From assembly GCA_947374485.1 (NCBI GenBank), contig CANCCF010000064.1, positions 1-19,698 on the forward strand: a stretch of DNA of 19,698 nucleotides, written 5' to 3'. Position 1 is the first letter of the stretch, and each line of letters begins with the position of its first letter. A program made the translations under genes and the position numbers. The DNA comes from Comamonadaceae bacterium. GTDB lineage: Bacteria > Pseudomonadota > Gammaproteobacteria > Burkholderiales > Burkholderiaceae_C. Shown one piece after another: positions 8,228 through 15,978 of the stretch. The notes under the pieces were generated by a model. That model did no database searches and was not told the origin of the DNA. It was given only the letters and a program-made list of their open reading frames with translations.

Positions 8228-8245
8228 GCAGCTGTTTGCAACTGC
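8228..8245 (-). terminator. Hairpin directly after the Fe-S protein gene
   Basis: GCAGTTG-CAAA-CAGCTGC on the minus strand (7 bp with one G-T pair, 4-nt loop) starts one base after the stop codon at 8247. No T-run follows, so its terminator function is doubtful. It may separate the hydantoinase/Fe-S unit from the receptor unit. Confidence 0.25.
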
Positions 8246-8246
8246 T

Positions 8247-8987
8247 TCAGGCTTTGCCGCCAGGGTGGTGGCCAGCAAAGGCCTGCATGTGAAAGGCCGC
8301 ATGCGCGGGTGCATAGCGCTGCTCCGCCCCCACCGGGCAGGCGCGCCGGGCCAGGCAGCCCAACTGCATGCAGCTGCCACCGCTATTGCCATGCAGGTGG
8401 TTGGCGCAGCTTTGCAGCGCAAACGTGGTGCCGGTGTAGGCGCCTACCGGGCAGGCCTGCAGGCAGGGCTGGCCGCTGCAGCGGCTGCACAAGTCGCCCC
8501 ATGGCCCCGGTGCTGCTGCCGGTTGGGTGGCAGGAATGCCAGCAGTGCGGGTGCTGGGCGCAGCCCCCTGTGGCAAGGCCAGGGCAAAGCGGTAGGCATG
8601 CCACAGGCCGTGTTCAGGGTGGATGCGCAGCAGCATCGCACTGGCTTGCGTGGGTTCGGCGCGGTCGGCCCAGCGCTGGAACGGGAAATAGGGCGGGCCC
8701 TCAAAGGGATACAGCGCGATACCGCCAAAGCGCTCGGCCATGGCCTCGCCAATGGAGTGGCTCCAGCGGTCCAGTGGGTCGCTCTGGCCGTCCTGGTAGT
8801 AGGGCGAGGCCGTGAAGTGCGGCCAGAAGTCCGAGCCCACCACGCCCACCATCCACACCGCACCCGGCGCGTGGCCGTCGGGCAAGGCGGGCAGGGTATC
8901 GCTGGCTTCTGGCTGCCAAGCGCCGCGCAGGAGTAGGCCATGCGCTGCCAGCGCCAGGGCCAGTTCCTCTTGATTGGGTGTGGCCAT
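8247..8987 (-). CDS. Ferredoxin-like protein with two predicted [4Fe-4S] motifs, function unknown
   Basis: 246 residues. The C-terminal third holds eight cysteines: C167, C170, C175, C179 (CxxC-x4-C-x3-CP), then C194, C206, C211 and C217 (the last as CP). This fits two [4Fe-4S] clusters in an altered dicluster arrangement. The N-terminal 150 residues carry SDFWPHF, DPLDRWSHS, YPFEGPPYFPFQRWA and HPEHGLWHAYR, motifs I associate with a widespread uncharacterised proteobacterial 'ferredoxin' family. An N-terminal domain followed by a dicluster ferredoxin loosely recalls QueG-type proteins, but I see no proof of shared function. No signal peptide is present, so it should be cytoplasmic. The start at 8987 is chosen because GAGG, overlapping the upstream TGA, lies 8 nt before it. 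Only 10 bp separate it from the hydantoinase-like gene, so the two are probably translated from one message. Confidence 0.82.
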   Translation of the reverse strand: MATPNQEELALALAAHGLLLRGAWQPEASDTLPALPDGHAPGAVWMVGVVGSDFWPHFTASPYYQDGQSDPLDRWSHSIGEAMAERFGGIALYPFEGPPYFPFQRWADRAEPTQASAMLLRIHPEHGLWHAYRFALALPQGAAPSTRTAGIPATQPAAAPGPWGDLCSRCSGQPCLQACPVGAYTGTTFALQSCANHLHGNSGGSCMQLGCLARRACPVGAEQRYAPAHAAFHMQAFAGHHPGGKA

Positions 8988-8997
8988 GGACTTGGCC

Positions 8998-11037
8998 TCA
9001 ATGTTGGCGCATGCGCGGTGCGCCCGACGCCGTGGCGGTAACGATGGCTTCAAAAAACATGTTGCCGTCAATGTCATTGTTCACTGTGTTGTCAGTCTGG
9101 CTGAAGGTCACCTGCACGCCGTCGGCACCGGCATCCAGCGCGTTCTGCGTGGCCTCGGCGGCAGCCAGTTCCCTGGCGTGCGCTAGGGCCGCATCGACGC
9201 CGGCAAAGTCCTTGGGGCCGGCCTTGGTGTAGACGCGGAAGGTGCCGCGCACCGGCTGCGTCACCGTGATGTGGATGCGTTGCGACACCTCACCCAGCAC
9301 TGCGCCCACCGCGTTGGCCACCTCGGCAAAGGGCGGCACCACCAGGGCCATGCCCAGGCCCTGCGCCACGCTGGGGTAGTAGCTGGAGGCGGGTGCGCCC
9401 ACAGCCACCAGTGGCATGTCGGGGGCAAAGCGCAGGGCAAACACCGAGGGCGCTGCCTTGGTGTGTGCTGGGCCTGTCCCGGCGTGGGCCTGCAAGGCCA
9501 TCTGCGTCAGCAAGGCGGCCATATTGCTGGCGCGGTCCTCGTTCATCTGCCCGGCGTCGTTGAGCCCGGCCTCAATCAGCTTCTGGCAAATGGTGGACAG
9601 CACCAGGTCCACCACCTGGCGCGAGGGCGCCACGGCGTCGCCCAGGGTCCAGGTGCCCAGGCCGTACATGTAGCGCATCTGGCGCGCCCAGACGCGCGCG
9701 GCCAGGGTGGCCGCATCCTGGCTCCAGTGCGTGGCCATGCCCAGCACGTGGGCGGCATCGCTGGGCGTGAAGCCGCTGTAGATGGCCAGGCCCTTGCGCT
9801 CCAGCCGCGCCAGAGCGCGCGAGAGCGGCCGGTCCTCGATGTTGCTGCGCTCCAGATCCACCGGCCCTTTTGCCAAGCGCTCCCAGGCGCGCAGCTCGTC
9901 ATCGGGCAGGCGGCTGATGAGTGCCTCGTCGCTTTGCAGGCGCAGGGCAAAGCGGATCTGGCTGCCGTGTGGCGATTCGTTCTGCTGGCGCTCCAGCACC
10001 GGCAAGATTTCGGGGTGTTCATGCGCCAAGAGGCTGATGGGCACCACGCGGCGCGGGCCAATGGCCAGCCCCTTGCCACCCAGAAAGCGCACCTCGCTGT
10101 CGCCCCCTAAGCCAATCGAATACACCTTGACCGCCTCCACCATGGGCCGCCAGTCGCCAATCAGCGCACCGTCCACACTCAGCTCGGGCCGGCCATTGCG
10201 CACTACGGCAATGTCGGTGGTGGTGCCGCCCATGTCGGCCACGATGGCATTGGACACGCCGCTCAAAGCGCAGGCGCCAATCACGCTGGCGGCCGGGCCA
10301 CTGAGCACCGTGCCCACGGGCCGGTCCAGCGCACTTTGCGCATTGATCAGCGTGCCGTCGCCCTTGACGATCATCAGTGGCGCATCGATCTTGCGAACGT
10401 TCAAGGTGCGCGTGACCGAATCGATCAGCGCCTTGACATGGCTGATCATGCGGGCGTTGAGCGCCACCGTCATGGCCCGGCGCGGCGCGCCCAGACTGCT
10501 GGCCAGCTCGTGTCCGCAGGTCACAGGTTTGTCGGTCAACTCCTTGACCCAGGCGCGCAGCTGCAACTCATGCGCGGGGTTGCGCACGGCGAAGCTGGCG
10601 GAGATGGCAAAGGCACTCACGCGGGGTGCGTTTTTCAGGATTGCGGCCTTGGACGATTCTTCATCCAGCGCCGTGATGGCATTGCCGCCCGCATCGTGGC
10701 CACCGGGCAGCGACACAATCGCGTCGGCCCCCAGCAACTCCAGCATGCCGCTGGCCTTGATTTGTGCTGCGTCATAGCCCGCCAGCAACACACACACCGG
10801 CGAGCCCTTGCCCTCGACCACCGAGTTGGTGGTCAGCGTGGTGGACAGGGAGACGAGTGCCACGCGCTTCAAGGCTTCCTGCGGCAACTTGTCCAGCGCC
10901 CCGCCAATGCCCAGCGCCAGATCAAAGCGCGTGGTCAGGCTCTTGGCAGCGGCGATGACCTGTTTGGCGTCATCGAGCAACACCGCATCGGTAAACGTGC
11001 CGCCGGTGTCGATGCCGAGGAAGTAGTGAGAGGACAT
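8998..11037 (-). CDS. Hydantoinase/oxoprolinase family protein, HyuA-like (single subunit)
   Basis: 679 residues, normal for HyuA. ASKHA-fold ATP-binding motifs are present: phosphate-1 loop GIDTGGTFTD (8-17), phosphate-2 loop DMGGTTTD (268-275), and GLGGDS (309-314). The family signature STTLTTNSVVEGKG (65-78) is also clear. Known relatives use ATP to open cyclic amides (5-oxoproline, hydantoins, N-methylhydantoin), usually with a HyuB partner, or act as carboxylase subunits. No hyuB is adjacent. Since ATP-dependent N-methylhydantoin opening leads through N-carbamoylsarcosine to sarcosine, a role feeding the sox enzyme is possible, but only context supports it. The ATG at 11037 is preferred because MSSHYFLGID matches the usual N-terminus; a GTG 33 bp upstream is an alternative. 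Neither has a strong ribosome-binding site. Confidence 0.86.
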   Translation of the reverse strand: MSSHYFLGIDTGGTFTDAVLLDDAKQVIAAAKSLTTRFDLALGIGGALDKLPQEALKRVALVSLSTTLTTNSVVEGKGSPVCVLLAGYDAAQIKASGMLELLGADAIVSLPGGHDAGGNAITALDEESSKAAILKNAPRVSAFAISASFAVRNPAHELQLRAWVKELTDKPVTCGHELASSLGAPRRAMTVALNARMISHVKALIDSVTRTLNVRKIDAPLMIVKGDGTLINAQSALDRPVGTVLSGPAASVIGACALSGVSNAIVADMGGTTTDIAVVRNGRPELSVDGALIGDWRPMVEAVKVYSIGLGGDSEVRFLGGKGLAIGPRRVVPISLLAHEHPEILPVLERQQNESPHGSQIRFALRLQSDEALISRLPDDELRAWERLAKGPVDLERSNIEDRPLSRALARLERKGLAIYSGFTPSDAAHVLGMATHWSQDAATLAARVWARQMRYMYGLGTWTLGDAVAPSRQVVDLVLSTICQKLIEAGLNDAGQMNEDRASNMAALLTQMALQAHAGTGPAHTKAAPSVFALRFAPDMPLVAVGAPASSYYPSVAQGLGMALVVPPFAEVANAVGAVLGEVSQRIHITVTQPVRGTFRVYTKAGPKDFAGVDAALAHARELAAAEATQNALDAGADGVQVTFSQTDNTVNNDIDGNMFFEAIVTATASGAPRMRQH

Positions 11038-11092
11038 GCGTGTGGCGTCGGGTGATGAAACGAGACGCACAGCTTAGCGCCTGAAACCAAGC

Positions 11093-11121
11093 CCTAGCGA
11101 GTGCGCACGCGACAATTTCAA
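11093..11121 (-). promoter_or_regulatory. Weak sigma70-like promoter candidate for the hydantoinase-like gene
   Basis: On the minus strand TTGAAA (11116-11121) is followed after 17 bp by GCTAGG (11093-11098), about 56 nt before the start codon. The -35 box is good and the -10 box is poor. It is the best match I could find by eye in this gap. Confidence 0.22.
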
Positions 11122-11309
11122 ACCCATTCGCGCTATGCGTGCGCGCGCCAGAGCACGGCGCAACGCGATGCAGTGCAGGGAGGGGTGAGGAGCGAGCGAA
11201 GGCGAGTGCAAATGCGAGGCCAGCCGCGCAAAGGGCAGTCCTGCCCCCAGCGACGCGCAGCAAGCAGCACTTGCGATGCGCAGCGAGCGGCTGTTGGCTG
11301 TTGGAGGTT
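11122..11309. other. Non-coding spacer with no supported gene
   Basis: The stretch between the candidate promoter and the repeat copy is GC-rich. Short open frames are present on both strands, but none resembles a known protein or has a convincing ribosome-binding site. A small perfect palindrome, GGGCAG-TC-CTGCCC, lies near 11236-11249. The sequence may be a divergent outer part of the neighbouring repeat. Confidence 0.5.
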
Positions 11310-11523
11310 CCACCGCCATGGGATAGCGCCGAGCAGCGGAGCGGCAGGCGGATCAGGGCGGGTGCATGTTTGAGGCGCCGCCGAGTTTGCGCCCGCCCCC
11401 GCCTGACGTGAGCAGCGCAGGGAACCCCGCAGGGGCGCTGTCCCGGCTCGCCTTTCTTTTGGGTACTTTTCTTTGGCGAAGCAAAGAAAAGTACCTCGGC
11501 CGCCGGGCCGAGACCCGGCTAGC
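11310..11523 (-). repeat. Dispersed intergenic repeat, copy B
   Basis: Read on the minus strand from 11523, this segment aligns by eye with copy A (15506-15717, plus strand): gctagccgggtctcg edge, hairpin, 'aaaggcgagccg', 'ccctgcgctgctc', 'gcgggcgcaaactcg', 'cctgatccgcc', 'tgctcggc', 'atggcggtgg'. Matches run about 210 bp with scattered substitutions. The two copies are inverted relative to each other and their hairpin ends both face the soxDAG genes. Open frames inside it have no features of real proteins. Confidence 0.85.
11463..11494 (-). terminator. Perfect 13-bp hairpin downstream of soxG (in repeat copy B)
   Basis: The minus strand reads GTACTTTTCTTTG-CTTCGC-CAAAGAAAAGTAC: 13 perfect pairs with a loop containing TTCG, 63 nt past the soxG stop. 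A second GC-rich stem (GCCGGG-TCTCG-...CCCGGC) precedes it. Because the stem is symmetric it could act for either strand. It is a plausible terminator for the sox genes, though no T-run follows on the minus strand. Confidence 0.5.
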
Positions 11524-11556
11524 AACGAAAGCCAGCCAAGCAATCAAGAAATGAAG

Positions 11557-12138
11557 TTAAGACCCCGCCTCACACAACCACTTAAACAAATACTCCGCAA
11601 AACTCCGCCGCACCGTAATCTCAAAAGACGTCTGCGCCTCCAGGCAATACAGCACCACATTCGCCTTGGAAATATGCGACTGCGCCAACGCCCCAGCAGG
11701 AAAGGAGCGCGCATGCAAATCCAGCGGACACCCACGCGACAACAGATCAGCAGAAGCAGGCCCCTGCAAAGACAGCGTCGTGCTGCCCCCCCCCATCTGC
11801 ACCACAGAAAAATGCTTGCCAACCAATGCCGCACGCAAAGCCGCTTCAATCGCTTCACCAGCCCCGCCGGAAACTTTGAGCAACCACTCATCCGGCCCCA
11901 GCCAAAACAGCTGGCGACCATGGCCCACCGAAGCCGTATTCGCCACCACCGGCAAAGCCAGCCCGGTAGCAGACAACACCGCCGCAGCAAAAGAAGGATC
12001 CGAAGCATCGCCCCGCAAAGTCAGCATATCCAGCAAGGCAATCTCGCCGAGCAGACAGCTACGGCCGTCCACCGAGAGTTCGCGCTTGCCAAGTCCTGCA
12101 ATACCCACCAGGGGGCTTTCAAGGGTCACATTAATCAT
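11557..12138 (-). CDS. soxG: Sarcosine oxidase gamma subunit
   Basis: 193 residues, the normal length for SoxG. The fold is GcvT-related; segments such as QLFWLGPDEWLLK, QMGGGSTTLSLQGPASADLLSRG, CPLDLHARSFPAG and SFEITVRRSFAEYLFKWL are characteristic. Gamma is one of four subunits of the cytoplasmic heterotetrameric sarcosine oxidase and has no cofactor of its own in known structures. The ATG at 12138 lies inside the end of soxA (8-bp overlap), so translation is probably coupled. The same frame is open 44 codons further upstream, but that part runs through soxA coding sequence. It is the last sox gene; a repeat-borne hairpin follows. Confidence 0.92.
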   Translation of the reverse strand: MINVTLESPLVGIAGLGKRELSVDGRSCLLGEIALLDMLTLRGDASDPSFAAAVLSATGLALPVVANTASVGHGRQLFWLGPDEWLLKVSGGAGEAIEAALRAALVGKHFSVVQMGGGSTTLSLQGPASADLLSRGCPLDLHARSFPAGALAQSHISKANVVLYCLEAQTSFEITVRRSFAEYLFKWLCEAGS

Positions 12139-15100
12139 GGTGGTGTTTTCCTTCGGGGTCATAGAACACCGGGCTGGTGATGGTGGCGGCCACATGGCGG
12201 CCGTCGACCAGCGCGGCATAGACTTTCTGGCCCATTTTTTGTTGGCCATCGCGCACCACAGCCATGGCAATGGAGCGGCCCAAAGTCGGGCTGAAGTAGC
12301 TGGAGGTCACATGGCCGACCATGGGCACGGAGTTGGCCACCGTGGGCACATGGATTTGCGCCAGGGCGGTCAGCTGCGCACCTTCGGGCAACACGGTTTG
12401 CGCATCGTCCGTGAGCAGGCCGACGAGCTGTTTGCGGTTGGCACTGTGGGTGTGGCTGCGGGAGAGCGAGCGGCGACCCAGAAAGTCCTTGGTCTTGGAG
12501 ACCATGCCACTCATGCCCAGATCGTGCGGCGTGATGGACCCATCGGTGTCCTGGCCCACAATGATGTAACCCTTTTCGCCGCGCAACACGTGCATGGCCT
12601 CGGTGCCGTAGGGCGTGATGTTGAAGGCTTCGCCGGCAGTCATCAAGGCCTTCCAGACATGGGCACCAGCGCTGCTGGGCACGTTCACCTCAAAGGACAG
12701 TTCGCCCGAGAAGCTGATGCGCATGACGCGGGCTTTCACGCCAGCCACAGTGCCTTCGCGGTAGCTCATGAAGGGGAAGGCAGCGGCGGACAAATCGATG
12801 TCCTGGCAGACCTTCTCGACTACGGCGCGGCTCTTGGGGCCGACCACGGCAAAGGTGCTCCAGTGGTCGGTGACGGTGGTCATGTAGACCTTCATGTCGG
12901 GCCACTCGGTTTGCACCCAGCGCTCCATCCAGGTCAGCACGCGGGCTGCACCACCGGTGGTGGTGGTCATCAGGAAGCGGTCTTCGGCCAGGCGCACGGT
13001 GACACCGTCGTCAAACACCATGCCGTTTTCGTCCAGCATCAGGCCGTAGCGGGCCTTGCCCACTTCGAGCTTGAGCCAGGGGTTGGTGTACAGCCAGTTC
13101 AGCAGCTTGGCGGCGTCCGGTCCCTGGATGTCGATCTTGCCGAGCGTAGACGCATCCATGATGCCCACACCAGAACGCACGGCCAGCACTTCGCGGTTCA
13201 CCGCCGTATGCATGTCTTCACCGGCCTTGGGGAAGAACCAGGGGCGCTTCCACTGGCCCACGTCCTCAAACGGGGAGCCAGCCGCCACGTGGTGGGCGTG
13301 GGCGCTGGTCTTGCGTTCGGGGTCGAACAGCTCGCCGCGCTCCAGGCCGGCAAACAGGCCAAAGCTGATGGGCACGTAGTTGGGGCGGAAGGTGGTGGTG
13401 CCCACCTGCGGAATGGTCTTGCCCATGGCGCGTGCGGCCAGGGCCATGCCGTTGATGTTGCCCAGCTTGCCCTGGTCGGTGCCAAAGCCCATGGCGGTGT
13501 AGCGCTTGATGTGCTCGATGGACTCGAAGCCCTCGCGAATGGCCAGCTCGATGTCGGCTGCGCCCACATCGTTCTGCCAGTCCACAAAGGCCTTGGCGCG
13601 GCGTGACACTTTTTCGCCGGTCTCGGCAATCCAGAAGGGGACGATGGCCTCGTTGGAGGGCTCGACCACGGCGTAGCGGGTTTCACTCGCAGCAAAACCT
13701 GCGTGGGTTGCTGCAGCAGCGCCGGAGCGGCTGGCCTCTGCCATGGTGTTGGCCAAGGTGCCGGTGGCGTTGCAGGCGCCCACGCTGTACTGGTTGGGCA
13801 TGGCAGCACCCGGCTTGAAGCATTCCAGTGCGTCGCTCCACAGCGCTTTACCGCCGCTGTGCGAATACAAATGAATGGCAGGGTTCCAGCCGCCGGACAT
13901 GCCCACCGCATCCACGCTCAGGGTTTTGCGCTGGCCATTGGCCTTGTCGCCCACCTGCTGACAGACCGTGACGGAGGTGACCATGGCACCGCCGTCGGCC
14001 TGCACCGGCACATAGCCGCGCAGCACTTCGATGCCCGCGTCATGCGCCTTTTGCGTCAGGCCACCGGCGACGGAGTGACCGGCGCGCACATCCACCACCG
14101 TGACGGAGGCGCCTGCGGCCTTGAGGGTCAGGGCGTCGCCATAGGCGGTGTCGTTGTTGGTCAGCAGCGCAATCTTTTTACCGACCAGCACGCCATACAG
14201 CTGGGCGTAATCGGCCAGTGCGCTGGAGAGCATGATGTTCGGTAAATCGTTGTTGCCGAACACCATGGGGCGCTCATGCGCACCGGTGGCCAGCACGACC
14301 TGCTTGGCGCGCACGCGCCACAGACGCTCGCGGAAACCGGTGCGCTGTGCCAGCGGCAGGTGGTCGGTGAGTGACTCGCGGATGGTCAAAAAGTTGTGGT
14401 CGTGGTAGCCGAACACCACACCGCGCTTGATGATCTTCACGGTGGGCAGCGTTGCCAGTTCGGCCTCGGCCTGCTTCACCCATTCCACCGCCGGCATGTC
14501 GTCGATGGTGCCCTGCAGGCGGTGGGCGGTGCCGCCCAATGTGCATTGCAGCTCGGCCAGAATCACGCGGGCGCCGCTGCGGCCAGCGCTCAAGGCGGCG
14601 GCCAGGCCTGCTACGCCGCCACCGGCCACCAGCACATCGCAATGCGTGTTCTGGTGGATGTAGCGGGCCGTGTCTTCCACTTCAGGCGCCGCACCCAGGC
14701 CACCGGCCTTGCGAATGAAACGCTCGTAAAACATCCAGGCCTTGGCGGGCCACATGAAGGTCTTGTAATAGAAACCGGCCGGAAAGAGAAAAGAGAAATT
14801 GCGGTTGATGCTCAAGGCGCGGGAGAGCGCGTTGGGCCAGGGGTTGACCGCCTCGGAGTTCATGCCTTCATAGAGTTCCACCTCGGGCATCTTGGCGTTG
14901 GGGATGGTGTTTTTGCCACTCTCCAACTGCACCAGGGCCGAAGGCTCCTCGATGCCGCTGGTGATGATGCCGCGCGGGCGGTGGTACTTCCAGGAGTGCG
15001 AGAGCACGCTCTCACCGGCGGCCAACAGGGCCGAGGCCAGGGTGTCACCGGCAAAGCCTGCGTAGCTGCGGCCGTTGAAGTTGAAGGAGACCTTCTTGGT

Positions 15101-15145
15101 GCGGTCGATGCGCGCACCCAGCGAATTGATACGGCTGGCGCTCAC
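12131..15145 (-). CDS. soxA: Sarcosine oxidase alpha subunit
   Basis: 1004 residues, full length. An N-terminal ferredoxin-like fold (about 20-105) without cluster cysteines is followed by an NAD-binding/pyridine-nucleotide-oxidoreductase region with VLVAGGGVAGLAAALSAG (GGGVAG at 175-180). The C-terminal part from about 600 is a GcvT-type folate-binding domain (VRSGVGIMDASTLGKIDIQG, then MHVLRGEKGYIIVGQDTDG). In known enzymes alpha binds NAD+ and accepts the methyl carbon on tetrahydrofolate, giving 5,10-methylene-tetrahydrofolate, with H2O2 and glycine as the other products. The start is GTG, overlapping the soxD stop as GTGA, and the end overlaps soxG, so D-A-G form a coupled translational chain. 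Confidence 0.97.
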   Translation of the reverse strand: MSASRINSLGARIDRTKKVSFNFNGRSYAGFAGDTLASALLAAGESVLSHSWKYHRPRGIITSGIEEPSALVQLESGKNTIPNAKMPEVELYEGMNSEAVNPWPNALSRALSINRNFSFLFPAGFYYKTFMWPAKAWMFYERFIRKAGGLGAAPEVEDTARYIHQNTHCDVLVAGGGVAGLAAALSAGRSGARVILAELQCTLGGTAHRLQGTIDDMPAVEWVKQAEAELATLPTVKIIKRGVVFGYHDHNFLTIRESLTDHLPLAQRTGFRERLWRVRAKQVVLATGAHERPMVFGNNDLPNIMLSSALADYAQLYGVLVGKKIALLTNNDTAYGDALTLKAAGASVTVVDVRAGHSVAGGLTQKAHDAGIEVLRGYVPVQADGGAMVTSVTVCQQVGDKANGQRKTLSVDAVGMSGGWNPAIHLYSHSGGKALWSDALECFKPGAAMPNQYSVGACNATGTLANTMAEASRSGAAAATHAGFAASETRYAVVEPSNEAIVPFWIAETGEKVSRRAKAFVDWQNDVGAADIELAIREGFESIEHIKRYTAMGFGTDQGKLGNINGMALAARAMGKTIPQVGTTTFRPNYVPISFGLFAGLERGELFDPERKTSAHAHHVAAGSPFEDVGQWKRPWFFPKAGEDMHTAVNREVLAVRSGVGIMDASTLGKIDIQGPDAAKLLNWLYTNPWLKLEVGKARYGLMLDENGMVFDDGVTVRLAEDRFLMTTTTGGAARVLTWMERWVQTEWPDMKVYMTTVTDHWSTFAVVGPKSRAVVEKVCQDIDLSAAAFPFMSYREGTVAGVKARVMRISFSGELSFEVNVPSSAGAHVWKALMTAGEAFNITPYGTEAMHVLRGEKGYIIVGQDTDGSITPHDLGMSGMVSKTKDFLGRRSLSRSHTHSANRKQLVGLLTDDAQTVLPEGAQLTALAQIHVPTVANSVPMVGHVTSSYFSPTLGRSIAMAVVRDGQQKMGQKVYAALVDGRHVAATITSPVFYDPEGKHHHD

Positions 15146-15447
15146 GCTTGGCCTCCTGTTGTGTTGGCTTGTGCGGGCGCGTCGGGGTTCTCACCCACTT
15201 TGTAGAACTTGCTGAACTGGTAGCTCACGGTGTGGCGCTCGGCGTTGAACCAGCGGCGGCACCCTGCCACATGGTTCCATTGTTCGCGGTGCACGCCCTT
15301 GGGGTTCTTGCGCATGAAGAGGTAATCGCCCCACTGTTCATCGGTGAGGGCATCGGTGTCGAGCGGGCGCGCAATATGCGCTTCGCCGCCGCAGCTGAAT
15401 TCGCTTTCGGCACGCGGGCCGCAATAGGGGCAGGTAATTTGGAGCAT
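15142..15447 (-). CDS. soxD: Sarcosine oxidase delta subunit (zinc protein)
   Basis: 101 residues. MLQITCPYCG and the downstream HVAGC place C6, C9, H59 and C63 exactly where the zinc ligands of characterised SoxD lie. The WGDYLFMRKNPKG and HREQWNHVAGCRRWFNAERHT segments are diagnostic. Delta is the small structural, zinc-binding subunit of the heterotetramer. The ATG at 15447 is preceded by AGGA at about 10 nt. In other bacteria soxD normally follows soxB closely; here it starts 588 bp after soxB with a repeat in between, so soxD-A-G may need their own promoter or read-through. Confidence 0.96.
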   Translation of the reverse strand: MLQITCPYCGPRAESEFSCGGEAHIARPLDTDALTDEQWGDYLFMRKNPKGVHREQWNHVAGCRRWFNAERHTVSYQFSKFYKVGENPDAPAQANTTGGQA

Positions 15448-15505
15448 GGTGCTTGGGTCCTGGATATTTTTAGTTGGCTCTTATTCGGGGTTGTTAGCTG
15501 ACGCT

Positions 15506-15717
15506 GCTAGCCGGGTCTCGCCCCGGCGGGCGAGTAACTTTCTTTTGCTTCGCCAAAAGAAAGTCACCAAAGAAAAGGCGAGCCGTAGACCGTGGCCCTG
15601 CGGGCTCCCCTGCGCTGCTCGCCTTGGGCGGGGTCGGGCGCAAACTCGCTGCGCTCAAACATGCGCCCGCCCTGATCCGCCCAAGGCTGCGCTGCTCGGC
15701 ACGGCCTAATGGCGGTG
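15506..15717 (+). repeat. Dispersed intergenic repeat, copy A
   Basis: Homologous to copy B (11310-11523) in opposite orientation over about 210 bp. It contains the hairpin at 15537-15564 and a second inverted repeat, CGGGCGCA (15635-15642) with TGCGCCCG (15662-15669). A motif near TCGCTGCGCTC recurs in and after it (about 15646, 15748 and 15788). It sits inside what is usually a tight soxB-soxD junction. I recall similar sequences as a common intergenic repeat in Comamonadaceae. No transposase is present, so its means of spread is unknown. Confidence 0.85.
15537..15564. repeat. Perfect 11-bp hairpin in repeat copy A
   Basis: ACTTTCTTTTG-CTTCGC-CAAAAGAAAGT: 11 perfect pairs with the same 6-nt loop as the copy B hairpin. 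The stem bases differ between the copies but pairing is kept. It lies about 90 bp before the soxD start, so it might reduce read-through from soxB or protect an mRNA end. Confidence 0.6.
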
Positions 15718-15954
15718 GGGTCAGGGAACCGGATACCGCGTGCGCGTTCGCTGCGCTCACCTTGCACGCGGATGGGGGGGTGTCGCGCGTCGCTGCGCTC
15801 GCGCTTGAGGCGTTGGTATGCCACAGGTGCAAACATTCGAGCCGTTGACTACGACCGCTACGCGCGCCCATGTCGGCCAGCAGTGACGTATCGCAACCCC
15901 ACTTCGTTAACTCCGCATTCGGCGCGCAAACGCCAAATCGGCTGTTAAGGCTCG
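15718..15954. other. Non-coding remainder of the soxB-soxD gap
   Basis: Beyond the conserved core of copy A the sequence stays GC-rich, with TCGCTGCGCTC-like motifs at about 15748 and 15788, and becomes less biased near 15840-15950. A minus-strand frame of 181 codons spans the whole gap but runs straight through the repeat and G-rich tract. I see no domain, ribosome-binding site or conserved motif in it. I find no RNA gene. Confidence 0.5.
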
Positions 15955-15978
15955 CCTTCAACCCGGCGGGGGTGAAGG
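15955..15978. terminator. Hairpin CCTTCA...TGAAGG beside the G-rich tract
   Basis: CCTTCA (15955-15960) pairs with TGAAGG (15973-15978), and CCC/GGG extends the stem after a bulged A. It uses part of the first two G-runs of the adjoining tract, so hairpin and quadruplex would compete. It lies about 60 nt after the soxB stop and could help end the soxB message. No T-run follows. Confidence 0.3.

Noticed and set aside
8117..8246. Cobalamin riboswitch before the TonB receptor
   Set aside because: I looked for a B12-box-like core and the long leader expected; the gap is only 130 bp and neither is visible. Only small palindromes are present.
8117..8422. 102-codon N-terminal extension of the TonB receptor
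   Set aside because: It runs back into the Fe-S protein gene and would place the signal peptide inside the protein. The ATG at 8116 has a good ribosome-binding site.
11133..11543. Minus-strand frame of 136 codons after soxG
   Set aside because: It is the translation of repeat copy B and the adjoining spacer, with no protein-like features.
11666..13606. Plus-strand open frame of 646 codons
   Set aside because: Antisense to soxG and soxA; no recognisable domain or ribosome-binding site.
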